From NCBI GenBank assembly GCA_963920635.1, contig OY987305.1, positions 1,560,001 to 1,624,000 of the forward strand: DNA of 64,000 nucleotides. The letters are read 5' to 3'. Position numbers and translations under genes: made by a program. Shown here piece by piece: positions 36,760-46,290 of the stretch. Under the pieces are notes generated by a model. That model made no database searches, was not told the origin of the DNA, and was given only the letters and a program-made list of their open reading frames with translations. This DNA is from Pseudeuparius sepicola. Lineage: Eukaryota > Arthropoda > Insecta > Coleoptera > Anthribidae. The number at the start of each line of letters is the position of its first letter. The stretch's first letter is position 1.

Positions 36760-37340
36760 TTTGATTCCCATGTCAGGGGAGTGGTAAAAGAAGTTAGTCC
36801 GCCATCTTGGGGAATCCGTCATATTGGATTTAATATGACGTCACTTACCTTATCATTTTGTACGCGTCAAACACTTTCGTTTCATTCCCATGTCAAGTAG
36901 GTCGTGAAAAAATAGGTAATCCGCCATCTTGTGCCGGCCGCCATATTGGATTTAGTATGACGCCTGACATCATTTTTCACCAGTCAGACCCTTTCATTTG
37001 ATACCTATGTCGAGGAAATTGTGAAAAATAGGTAATCCGCCATCTTGGAGTGGCGGCCATTTTGAAAAAAATACAATACTTAGTATACTAGGTTGCACCT
37101 CTTAACTTATCATTTTTCACCAGTCAGGCCCTTTCATTTGATACCTATGTCGAGGAAATTGTGAAAAAATAGGTAATCCGCCATTTTGGAGTGGCGGCCA
37201 TTTTGAAAAAAAAAACGCAATACTTAGTAAACTAGATTGCATTGTCGCCAGAACAAAAAGTGTGTGCAAAATTTCAGCTCTATCGGTTGGGTGGAAGTGG
37301 TTTAAAATCCAGTTGCAAGATTTCAGTACATACACACAAA
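36760..37340 (+). repeat. Degenerate tandem repeat, units of about 117-141 bp
   Basis: Four imperfect units recur. Each contains a version of CCCTTTCATTTGATACC(T)ATGTC, then GTGAAAAATAGGTAATCCGCCATCTTG, then a GGCGGCCATTTTG-like segment. The last two units (from 36981 and 37122) are the most alike, 141 bp apart. The tail after 37240 (CAAAATTTCAGCTCTATCGG) is the sort of phrase often seen at ends of insect repeats. It is probably the internally repeated terminus of a mobile element, but the family is not identified. Confidence 0.6.
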
Positions 37341-38283
37341 TATATTATACTAACAGAGCAAATTAAATAAAAGCTTTAAAATAGTGTCATTAGTATCTAT
37401 GAGTGTTTTAAAAATGCCAGTATTTTTTGTAAACCTTTCAAATTCACTAGTTCTTCCAGCTAGTTGGACTAGTTAGTGACGTTTTATTTCTAACCAACGA
37501 TAAAAAAAACGGAACTCGTTCAGTCGCAGCCCTCTAGATGAGGCCGACTGTACGCTGCGTTGGCAGCCATGGGGGTTTAATGCCCCCTCTATTGTCCTTG
37601 CGGGAGTTGGTACGTTAATGGTAATAATATAATAAACCAGTGACGGAGATAGGGGAATGCCGACGAAAAAGAAACAATTATTTTAAAGTGTCTAAGGCGG
37701 TAGACTTGCCCGAACAATGTAGCTCGGGAATGGGGCGATAAAAACTGGGGTGATAGCCCGGGTGACAAATATCCAGAAATTATCTGGCCTCCGGGAAGTT
37801 GCTGGATAGATATTCTCGGCTTTCCGGTTGATGTTAATAAAATTGCTCAAACTTGGAATAGTAAAAATAGTCAAATGCCAATCTGAAATCTGAACAATAA
37901 TGGAATAATGGCGTCTCAAATTAAAAAAAGAAAATTTGAAATTTTCAAAATTATTCGACGTAGAATCCGAAAAACACAATTTGAAAATGGCCAAATATCG
38001 GGCCATCAATTTTTTTTAATTAAAAGTGATTCATGTGTTTTTGTATTTTATCACGGTTTATAGTTTGAATCATTTTCTTCGTGACTTATCTTTAAAAGCA
38101 GTCACACCTACAATGTCTCGGCACAATTACCATGCGTGCTTTTTTTATTTCACAATGCAAAAACAACAAAATTTCCATGTAATTCCGCATAAGTAATTTC
38201 AGTATTGTAAATATTATTTTGACGTAAAATGAAACCGGAACAAGCACATTAAATTGATATTCGTTAGGTCATCAAAAACTGTA
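37341..38283. other. No gene recognised
   Basis: AT-rich, with a short GC-richer stretch at 37510-37610. A 105-residue minus-strand frame (37692-38009) has no recognisable motif and no supporting context. Confidence 0.5.
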
Positions 38284-38492
38284 CAGGGTGGGCCAAATTG
38301 GTCACTTTTAAAGGGAAACTTCTATTTTTAACGGAGATAGACGAAAACTGACATCGGTGTCTGAGGCTCAATTTTTATAATAAAATCATAAATCATACAA
38401 AATGAGCCTCAGACACCGATAGATATCAGTTTTCGTCTATATCCGTCAAAAATAGGAGTTTTCCTTTAAAAGGGTCCAATTTTGACCATTTT
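38284..38492. mobile_element. Hairpin MITE with a CAGGGTG left end
   Basis: Starts TA-CAGGGTGGGCCAAATTGG. An arm of about 80 bases (through GACATCGGTGTCTGAGGCTC, ending near 38370) is repeated in inverse at 38402-38490, with a 30-base AT-rich loop. The right-hand CACCCTG end has decayed. This is a non-autonomous foldback of the same broad group as those at 39008 and 47804. Confidence 0.75.
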
Positions 38493-39005
38493 ATTTTAAA
38501 AATCTACTACGACATATTTTTAGGTCAAAATTGGATAAATCATATTAGGCACGTTTTTACAAAAATTCCGACTACGGCACTGGATTAGACATGTCTTTGT
38601 TCAAAAAATCAAACAATAAAAAGTCTAGAAACCAATGAAAATCGCGACTTAACTACTAGGTATGCCTATTGATATTACTATTACAAGCTATATAGGTCTG
38701 TGCTATTACTATTAAATAAAGTAGTTTTATTTCTATACGAAGTAAATCATAAAGAATGCCGAAAAGGTGTTTTATAGAATAGAAACTTGAAACTTCATTC
38801 TTTTAATTCTAAACAACTTTTCATAATACATGTTTTCTCTTAAATTAAAAATAAGGATGCTTTACTCTTGAGCCTTTTTCATATTTTCGAACCTCCCTGT
38901 ATACGAAATGAGATATTCGTATTTTGAAAACATCGTTCGAATTTGCGGGAATGCACAAAAATAAAATTTTCTGATAAATATAAAATTATTATAAAAAATC
39001 TCATA
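38493..39005. other. AT-rich DNA, no feature recognised
   Basis: No coding or RNA signature was found. Confidence 0.5.
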
Positions 39006-39007
39006 TA

Positions 39008-39706
39008 CAGTGTGTCCCAATTTGATACTGGACACCTCAGAAATATATGAAGGGCAAGGGAAACAAATGGTCTCTATTTGTTTATTGGTAGTACCAGGGG
39101 AGAGTATCTCATAGGCGGTGGGGTAATTATTTCATGGCCTGCTATGATTTTTTATTTTTTTCAAGAAACCCCATTAGGGATTTTTTTACGACAAAATGTT
39201 GTTAAGAAAACTTCTTAAGAATGAAAAACTGAGTAGATTCGCAAAATTAATAATTTTTAGATTTATCCCCCACTTTTTTCTTAGAAAGTGTCCTTTCTGG
39301 AGCTTTCACGTAAAAATTTTATTTTTTCACGATCAAGTTTCCTTAACAATATTTTGACGTGAAAGCTCCAGAAAGGACACATTTCTATGAAAAAAAGTGG
39401 GTGAAAAAGGCGAAAAAGCTAAAAATCAAAGTAGGCCTAGACTTTTGAAATTGTGCAATTCTACTCAGTTTTTCATTCTGAACAAGTTTTCTCAATAACA
39501 TTTGGTCGTAAAAAAATCCCTAATAGGGTTTCTTGAAAATTAGCTATTTTAAAAAATCATAGCAGGCCATGAAATAATTACCCCATCCAAATACCACCGC
39601 CTACGAGATACTCTCCCTTGGGACTACCAATAAAAAATAGAGACCATTTGTTTTCCTTGCCCTTCGTATATTTCTGAGGTGTCCAGTATCAAATTGGGGC
39701 ACACTG
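39008..39706. mobile_element. 699-bp foldback element, CAGTGTG...CACACTG, TA-flanked
   Basis: Both ends read TA-CAGTGTG(T)CCCAATTTGATA in inverse orientation. The arms extend about 300 bases each (about 39008-39310 against about 39360-39706) with mismatches and small gaps, leaving almost no loop. TA on both sides matches the TA duplication of Tc1/mariner-type insertion. There is no transposase, so the element is non-autonomous. Confidence 0.85.
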
Positions 39707-39708
39707 TA

Positions 39709-40030
39709 TGGTGCATACTTTCTGTGGGACACTGTATATCGGACTCGATGCTTTGAAACGGGTATACCCTAAACCTCGGCTCCTTGTTGTCTCGATATCG
39801 ACTTAGTGCTAGCGATGGTGGGGTGGCTGCGCTATGTGTGAGGGGGATGAATCACCATCTCATCTATCAACTATAAGCCATCATTTATCAACTTTAAGCG
39901 CTTTTGCGAATTAAGTACTCCGTGGCATAATCTACTAGTTTTACAGATATTTGTCCATAGGATTATTTTTAGTGGTGCACGCCGCAAAACCAACGTCCCC
40001 AACACCCTAGAGATTTAAAATTATCGTAAC
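39709..40030. other. Spacer with a further CACTGTA motif
   Basis: Immediately right of the foldback a second GGGACACTGTATA phrase (39728-39742) may be a relic of another element end. Otherwise no feature was seen. Confidence 0.4.
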
Positions 40031-40042
40031 TAAAAAATCAAT
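40031..40042. repeat. Left 12-bp direct repeat (TAAAAAATCAAT), possible target duplication
   Basis: Identical to 41002-41013. The two copies bracket the tRNA-containing composite. The sequence is AT-rich, so chance is possible, but an exact 12-mer at both limits of the homologous units is suggestive. Confidence 0.5.
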
Positions 40043-40092
40043 AAATGATGTTTAGTGGCATATCAGGTAAAGGATATCAATTGAAAAAAATG

Positions 40093-40165
40093 CACTCCAG
40101 CCGGGACTTGAACCCGGGACTCCTACTGTGGCCGTAGGCACTTTAACCAACTAAGCTACCGGAGA
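40093..40165 (-). tRNA. tRNA-like Pol III unit, copy 1 (probably pseudo-tRNA)
   Basis: The 73 bases on the minus strand fold as a cloverleaf: acceptor TCTCCGG/CTGGAGT (with a U1-U72 mismatch), D stem GCTT/AAGT, anticodon stem CCTAC/GTAGG, T stem CCGGG/CCCGG. The A box TAGCTTAGTTGG and B box GGTTCAAGTCC fit the Pol III consensus exactly or nearly, and a T-run follows at the 3' side. The anticodon loop reads GGCCACA, giving CCA at positions 34-36 but G rather than the near-universal U at 33. It is therefore probably a tRNA-derived repeat rather than a working tRNA-Trp. Confidence 0.6.
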
Positions 40166-40503
40166 TATGGTTTCCATCGGCTAGGTGTTATTTATTCCAA
40201 TTGATATATAGTTAGTAGCGGTGAGATGTAGAAGACTTCGGCGTCTTCTACAGCTACTAGAAGGGGTTAGAGGGTGTAGGGAAACCATTCATTATTGTTG
40301 GTTATGTAAACTTCCTATTTGTTCTTCCACCCACAATATTCGACATATAGCGACTTAATGCAAGTATCGAACGTGGAAATTCTAACCTACAATGTCAAAG
40401 CCAGACTATGAAACACAGAAAGATTTTTAGTACCTGTAATAATTATAAATAATAAATGATGTTTAGTGGCATATCAGGTAAAGGATATCAATTGAAAAAA
40501 ATG

Positions 40504-40576
40504 CACTCCAGCCGGGACTTGAACCCGGGACTCCTACTGTGGCCGTAGGCACTTTAACCAACTAAGCTACCGGAGA
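40504..40576 (-). tRNA. tRNA-like Pol III unit, copy 2
   Basis: Identical in sequence to the unit 411 bp to the left, on the minus strand, in the left arm of the palindrome. It has the same intact A and B boxes and the same G33 defect in the anticodon loop. Confidence 0.6.
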
Positions 40577-40838
40577 TATGGTTTCCATCGGCTAGGTGTT
40601 ATTTATTCCAATTGATATATAGTTAGTAGCGGTGAGATGTAGAAGACTTCGGCGTCTTCTACAGCTACTAGAAGGGGTTAGAGGGTGTAGGGAAACCATT
40701 CATTATTGTTGGTGAATGGTTTCCCTACACCCTCTAACCCTTTCTAGTAGCTGTAGAAGACGCCGAAGTCTTCTACATCTCACCGCTACTAACTATATAT
40801 CAATTGGAATAAATAACACCTAGCCGATGGAACCCATA

Positions 40839-40911
40839 TCTCCGGTAGCTTAGTTGGTTAAAGTACCTACGGCCACAGTAGGAGTCCCGGGTTCAAGTCC
40901 CGGCTGGAGTG
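40839..40911 (+). tRNA. tRNA-like Pol III unit, copy 3, inverted
   Basis: The mirror copy on the plus strand, in the right arm of the palindrome. It differs from copies 1 and 2 at one base (A instead of G at position 26, GTACCTAC). It is followed by a T7 run (GCATTTTTTTC) that would serve as a Pol III terminator. Confidence 0.6.
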
Positions 40912-41001
40912 CATTTTTTTCAATTGATATCCTTTACCTGATATGCCACTAAACATCATTTATTATTTATAATTATTACAGGTACTAAAAATCTTTCTGT
41001 G

Positions 41002-41013
41002 TAAAAAATCAAT
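41002..41013. repeat. Right 12-bp direct repeat (TAAAAAATCAAT)
   Basis: Matches 40031-40042 exactly and follows directly on the right limit of the palindrome. Confidence 0.5.
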
Positions 41014-41493
41014 TTTTATTTTTCATACTTCATGTTATCAAAAATCGATACCTACATATATCTAAGTTGATCTAAGTCTATAGAAACATGAATGTATCAA
41101 TCATGAAACCAATTCTTATAAATAAATACAAAATAGAAACAGGGAATTTGGCGCGGATATAAAACACTGCCGTTCATTGTTTACTTTTTTTTGTATTTCG
41201 CGGGTTTAATTTGGAGGCTATTTGCGGAAAATGGGAATGGTTTTGTCAGAAAGTCCGCCACTTCAGATTTTCAGCTCCAGCTGGTTATCGCAAGGAGGCC
41301 CCCCGATTCATTGCGGGGAATTAATGGCTCCTATTTCATAAAACAAACCGTAAACCGTACACGAGCATAATTTATAACGTCTCTGCCTTTTCCTTACTAC
41401 CCGAACGTGAGTTTATCGTTAACAAATACGACGCCGCTGGCTAACTGAAATTTGACCCATTGTAAAAGGCAGTGACGTAGCCAGCATTTAAAA
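41014..41493. other. No gene; possible hAT-like end near 41470
   Basis: Mixed-composition DNA without a coding signal. AGGCAGTGACGTAGCCAG (41468-41485) resembles the CATTGACGTAGCTA terminus of the element at 61838, but no partner end was found. Confidence 0.35.
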
Positions 41494-41825
41494 TACAATG
41501 CTGTTCATAAACTTTGTACCAAATGGGAAAAATATGTATTATTGGATTTTTTGAAAATTTGATTTCGGGCTACGTTGGTGCATGTTTTGGGTACACTATT
41601 GCGCCTGAGAGAGTCGTAACGTTACAGCCCATACCTGTCAAATATGACATTTATTTTATCTACTAAGTATGACATTTAAAATAAAAATTAGGAAAAAATG
41701 GGGTTTTACCTTGGAAATCGGAAAAGGTTATTAAGAAAATGTATTCGTATTGTATTATTGTGCGTCTATGTCAATTTTTAGACGGATATTCGTTTTTTTC
41801 TTAATTCATATTCCAGGAATTGAAA

Positions 41826-42396
41826 CTGAAACAATAAAAAAAATATATGTGAACATTCTTTTAATAACAATCATAGGATATTGTGGGATAGGTCCAAACC
41901 AATTCTCAAAGAAGAAGTAGGAAATAGACGAAAAATTAAAGAATCTGCATTTATTCTAGGAAATACGGGCAACTGTGTTGCTGAATGTTCAGTGGAATTC
42001 AGTAAAATATTATTGCCACTTATTCAAAGAGAAGTTAGTATAGATAATTAGATAGAACACAGGGTACAATATCAGGCAGGTGGCTAGGCTATTGTTTCTG
42101 TTGTCATGACATTTTAACCTGAAATTTATTAATCTGTCACTTCACTTTGACGTGGCATGATCTTTGAGAAAGGAGGAAGATTTATTCTCCGAAAGCTCAG
42201 AAAACAAATGTGTTGAAGTTATTTTTTGAGTTACACGTTTAAAGTTTCGTTCATTCAGTGTTAAGAATTTATGAATTTTCGAGGCAACTTGAAAAAGTTG
42301 TCTTTCAATCAGTTTGGTGGCGAAAAACCCAATTAAAAACTAAATGGATCTGTTTGCGCCACAAATAAATTTTAGAAAATATCTGAAACAATAAAA
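41826..42396 (+). mobile_element. 5'-truncated Penelope-like retroelement with a 14-bp target duplication
   Basis: CTGAAACAATAAAA occurs at 41826-41839 and again at 42383-42396, flanking a 543-bp body that ends AGAAAATAT. The body has a degenerate coding end followed by about 330 bp of 3' sequence, of which 41993-42382 is shared with a second copy at 50553-50942. Variable-length target duplication plus 5' truncation fits target-primed retrotransposition. The Penelope assignment rests on the encoded C-terminus described separately. Confidence 0.7.
41842..42051 (+). pseudogene. C-terminal remnant of a Penelope-like GIY-YIG endonuclease/RT protein
   Basis: A 69-residue frame ends at TAG 42049-42051. 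It reads EHSFNNNHRILWDRSKPIL, then KEE, RRKIKESAFI and a tail ending VSIDN. The order H(S)F...I.W...KI/L..E....RRKIKESAFI is the pattern I know from the end of the GIY-YIG region of Penelope-like elements, where a conserved RR.IKES.YI helix precedes a short tail. Everything upstream (reverse transcriptase and the start of GIY-YIG) is missing through 5' truncation, so it is dead. A tail of another GIY-YIG retroelement is less likely but possible. Confidence 0.6.
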
Positions 42397-43098
42397 TTCA
42401 ATACAAAACTTTACCTTATCATTTTGCTTCACTCAATTTCAAAATGTAGATGTGTTTTGTGTAAAAATATTATTAACACTGGCCCAGGGTATGAACTTAG
42501 CTTAAAATTAAAGAGTCTGCACCAATATTGTGTTGTTAGGCAACAACTATTTTACAAAATCTTATTTTTTTCCCTGTTTTGGGTTGAAATTTATTTTTAT
42601 TTTTATGGTTTAGAAAGAAAGCAACCCGTAAATAAGTGTCTTAAGTTATTTTGCTGGAAAAACATCGTGTACCAATTTGAAGAGATATTATATAATGAAG
42701 AAAAAACAAATATCCTGATATCTTTTTGGCATAATATAAAACATTTTTTCCGATATTTTAAAAGGCGAACACAATTTTTCCCAATTTTTAGTTTTAAATG
42801 TCAAATTTGAGAGGCATGGTCTGTGACGTCAAGACTCTCTTTGGGCGTAATATGCTCCAGCATATCCCGAAATCATGTTTTAAAAAAATCTTATAATGTA
42901 AATTTTGTATTTCCCATTTGGTGCAAACTTTATGAATAGCACTGTATATTATTTATTAGAAAATAGTGCCCATTCAAAAAAGTCATGTTATTCTTTGATT
43001 TAAAATAAAAGTAACACCTGTCACATTAAAAAAAAAAAACAAAAAAATTAAATATACTTTTTAATATTAGTTTAAAAAAAAACGGACTAAAAAAACGT

Positions 43099-43243
43099 GG
43101 GGCGCATGCAATAGATAATAATAATTATTGATGCATGGGCACTTAAGTCACTAACAATAATTGTACCTATTGAACTGCAAATAATGTTTTCCAATGGCAG
43201 CTATTTTTCTACACTCCTTATTATTATCTATTGCACGTGCCCC
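43099..43243. mobile_element. 145-bp hairpin MITE
   Basis: GGGGCGCATGCAATAGATAA and its near inverse (TTATCTATTGCACGTGCCCC) form 26-base arms at 43099-43124 and 43218-43243. The interior has short secondary dyads. No coding sequence is present and the family is unknown. Confidence 0.65.
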
Positions 43244-45403
43244 ATCTTTATGGGTCTTGGAGAAATTATTTTATACTTCTTAGTTCGTTTTAAAAAAGTG
43301 TTATAAAAAAACATTCTCGCTTTAATAGGTAATTATGAAAAATTGAGAAAACTTCAAAATAAATATATTTTTTATATATAAACATGTATCGAAATCCTAA
43401 CGGTTTTTGCTCAATCTTTTTTTAATTTTTCTTTTACTTTTCCTAAAGGAAAATTTATAGCATTTAATGTGTCTAAACTCTACCATACATATTTGCTTTA
43501 ACTGTCCAAAATCGAACTTTGACGCAACCGTTATAATAGTAATTTATATTCTTCTCCGAGCTAGAAGCCTGGTTGAAATCAATGACGTAACTTATTGCTG
43601 CTGTCTCATTTGTTAAGATCTGTGTTTATGGTCTATCAATCCTGTTGAACGCACGAATTCTAGTCTATCTCCCGAATAGATTGATGGGAAGGATATCGAG
43701 ATAGTATAACGTTGATTGTTTAAAAATGAATGGGGCGTCTCGGAAATTGCGGAAGATTTATTTAATGTAAGAATTTCGTGAACGACTCACTCGAGTCACA
43801 TATTATTAATTTCCAACAACGAAAATCGATAGATTTTCTACAGGGTGGTTCAACTTTTAGTGACAAAACTTTAAGAATCTAGGTATCATATCTAGGTAGG
43901 TACCATAGTTGGCCATGGTCTCAAAAAAATCAGACATTGGGGACACAATTCCCTCCAACTTTGGCATTACACTAAAAAAAAACAGAAACAACGAAGCTAC
44001 ACCCTATCCAAACTAAATGCAAGTGGCGCGTAAACATTTACACGATGGAAGCACGTGAACAATTCTGAGGGCTAATACGAGGCAGGGCCGCATTAAGGAC
44101 GATCTCTATAAATTTTATAATATAAAATATTAAAATAATATGCCCCAGTATTAAGAACTTTCAAAACAAACTTTTATGGCACACCTAGTCATTCACTTAC
44201 CTGCAAATTTCTACTATTAATACAAATCGTAGCTCCAACAATTAATAAACAGCGAAAGAATTACATCGGAAAAAATAAAAGTCCGCTTGCAACTCAATAC
44301 ACCTCTGTAAGAAACACCGACTCGCTGCACTCGCCCGCCGGGCCAGACTTTATTGCCGGCTGGCCAATAGCAAGCCGATCACGTGCGTATCACGCTCTAG
44401 CCATGCAACAACTTGTGTTTAAGTTTCATTTGCGTTTAGTTTGAATAGAGTATCGAGCTTGGACGAAATATTAAAGGTATTTATCCAAAAACTTTAATAT
44501 AAGCCCTAAGAAGATGCTTAGTCGTTTAATTTGTAAATAATTTAAAAGTGTTTGACAGATAACTTTGGGTACGCGGTATTAATTGCTTTCCCCCTTCTCC
44601 CTCTCTATTTCTGTGGCAAAACTTTTTGAAATACTAGACTATTTACCCGATTTATTCGCATCCAGACTCGATTATATCGAAATAAAAGTGGTTTTAACCG
44701 CGGACAGAAAGTTTTACCGAGGGTAGCAACCCGCACAGTTTCCATTCAATATTTCCCATTGAAAAAATGATCGCGGGCCGGTTTTAATTAAATTCTCCTT
44801 GGCCGGGTGGGCAAAGTTTATTTCTTATTATGGTTTCGACGGCGCAATTCCGCGAATATTTTTCGCAATTAATTAAATTAAAAAGCCCACCACCTCTATG
44901 ACAGAAGTTGCCGCGCGCCAATATACGTTGCCGGTGGGCCTTTGGCCGGGAAAATAATTAAAGCCCGTGACTCTTTTAAAGGGCAAAGGGGGGCCCTTTG
45001 TTTTACGAATTCCACGTGACAATTCGATATGGCCGGACCAGAAAATTTACTTTCGGTCTGGTCAAAGGGCAGGTGAAAATATTTATTTTTAATTGATTGT
45101 TGTTTTCATATGTGCCATTTGTTGTGTCTACAGGGTGGTCTAAATTTCTCAATAAAAAAAAGTAAGAAATTCTTTCTAAAGATAGGTCACAAGAAACTCT
45201 ACTTTGGTGCAAATTTTCAGGTCTTTAGCTATTTTTTTATTTAAAATCTGACACAACAGTATTAATGAGGACACCCCAAAACCCCCACAACCAAATTTGA
45301 ACAAAAAAATATACAGGGAGTTTTATGCTAAAGGGTTCCAAAGATGGGCAAAATGGGAGATTTAAAGGCACCTGGCGAGTCAAGTGTCTCGTGGAATCCC
45401 CTC
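43244..45403. other. No gene; solitary CAGGGTG ends at about 43850 and 45131
   Basis: TACAGGGTGGTTCAAC (near 43850) and TACAGGGTGGTC (near 45130) look like single ends of TA-type foldback elements whose partners are lost. TATACAGGGAG near 45310 is a weaker example. A GC-richer part (44300-45000) has no recognisable coding or RNA signature. Confidence 0.45.
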
Positions 45404-45896
45404 AAAACAGTTGAATGATCAACAGGACTAGTCAAAGTGTTGGTGTGCAAAGATTCAATACAAAAATATACAGGGTATTTTTCTCTTGGCCATCTCAAAA
45501 TGCTGAATTTTTATGGAACTTTATACCGGAAAATGCTCTGGAATTATTGAAAAAAGATGAATGAACACAAAAATATTGTTTTTAATAAAATGCCAACCAG
45601 CAAATGAAAAACAATATAATTAATTGGACCTTTCTCGATAAAATCACTGTCTAAGATGATACATTTTCTGTGCGTTTCCTGTTGTGGCACACCAGCCACC
45701 TTAACTGATATGTACGTACTGAATGGCAGACTTCTGTATTTTTTTTTTACTTTTTTGATATACTCGATTTTTGTCCAGTATAAAGTTCCAAAAATTCACT
45801 AATTTGAGACGGCACAGAGAAAGACACTCTGTATATTTTTGTATTGGATATTTTTACACAAACACTGAGTTCTCCTTTTGACAATTCAACTGTTTT
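45404..45896. mobile_element. Foldback element whose arms extend beyond its CAGGGTA/CTCTG ends
   Basis: A TA-bordered core begins CAGGGTATTTTTCTC at 45471 and ends GAGAAAGACACTCTG at 45831. The inverted homology does not stop at these ends: 45404-45470 (AAAACAGTTGAATG...AATACAAAAATA) pairs with 45832-45896 (TATTTTTGTATTGG...CAATTCAACTGTTTT). The core therefore sits inside a longer palindrome. No coding sequence is present. Confidence 0.75.
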
Positions 45897-46159
45897 AATC
45901 AAAATGTTTTTTTTTATATAAAATCATTATTAAAATCAGGATACTTAAAAATATATTTTTATTCATAGAAAGAAAACCTTAAAATCGTTTTGGATTCAAA
46001 ACAAAACTTTGACAAATTTTTATAGTATAATGTATAGGTACCCTAGATTTTTTTCTGCAAAATACATACTAAAAAGACGGCATATTCTTCTTTAATGGGC
46101 CTATATAAAAAAGAAGGGTAATTCACTACGATTGCACATACAGTATAAATGTCAATAGT

Positions 46160-46285
46160 CCGTTTGTTAACGGTCTAGTCCGTATATGAAATGCCATGTC
46201 ATTTACATACGGTCTGCGCCATTTAGGCCGTATAGATACAGCCTAGACCGTATACATACGGTCTGTTTTCATATACGGGCTGTAA
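46160..46285. repeat. Cluster of short inverted CCGTATA/TATACGG motifs
   Basis: About eight copies of an octamer-like motif in alternating orientation (AGTCCGT, AACGGTCT, CCGTATATGAAA, CATACGGTCT, GGCCGTATA, GACCGTATA, CATACGGTCT, TTTCATATACGG) lie in 126 bp. The outer pair CCGTATATGAAA/TTTCATATACGG forms an inverted repeat. This could be the subterminal region of a mobile element or a binding-site cluster. Confidence 0.5.
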
Positions 46286-46290
46286 CATAT

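Larger units (their letters stand above)
40043..41001. mobile_element. Composite repeat with three tRNA-derived units, two in a palindrome
   Basis: A unit of about 260 bp starts at AATGATGTTTAGTGGC and contains a tRNA-like sequence and a GTAGAAGAC/GTCTTCTAC hairpin. It occurs directly at 40043-40303 and 40450-40711, and inverted at 40714-40970. The second and third copies, plus flanking sequence with TTTTTAGTACCTG, form a near-perfect palindrome (40413-41002) around a 10-base loop near 40704-40713. Bases 40304-40448 are single copy. The flanking 12-bp direct repeat suggests insertion as one composite. This could be a tRNA-derived SINE-like repeat or a tRNA locus captured in an inverted duplication. 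Confidence 0.75.
41496..42944. mobile_element. 1449-bp foldback element, TA-flanked, interrupted by a Penelope-like copy
   Basis: The ends CAATGCTGTTCATAAACTTT and its inverse AAACTTTATGAATAGCACTG are bordered by TA. Inverted homology continues about 200 bases inward (41496-41695 against about 42783-42944) through GATTTCGGG and TGACATTTAAAA, with mismatches. The interior carries no transposase and holds a 543-bp Penelope-like fragment plus AT-rich filler. Without that insert and its extra target copy the element would be about 890 bp. Confidence 0.8.

Noticed and set aside
40093..40911. Functional tRNA-Trp (anticodon CCA)
   Set aside because: Position 33 is G in all three copies, the acceptor has a U-U first pair, and the units are embedded in a repeat; a tRNA-derived repeat fits better.
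42424..42810. 128-residue frame inside a foldback element
   Set aside because: It starts at TTG, is AT-driven and aromatic-rich, and its end overlaps the right inverted arm; no family is recognisable.
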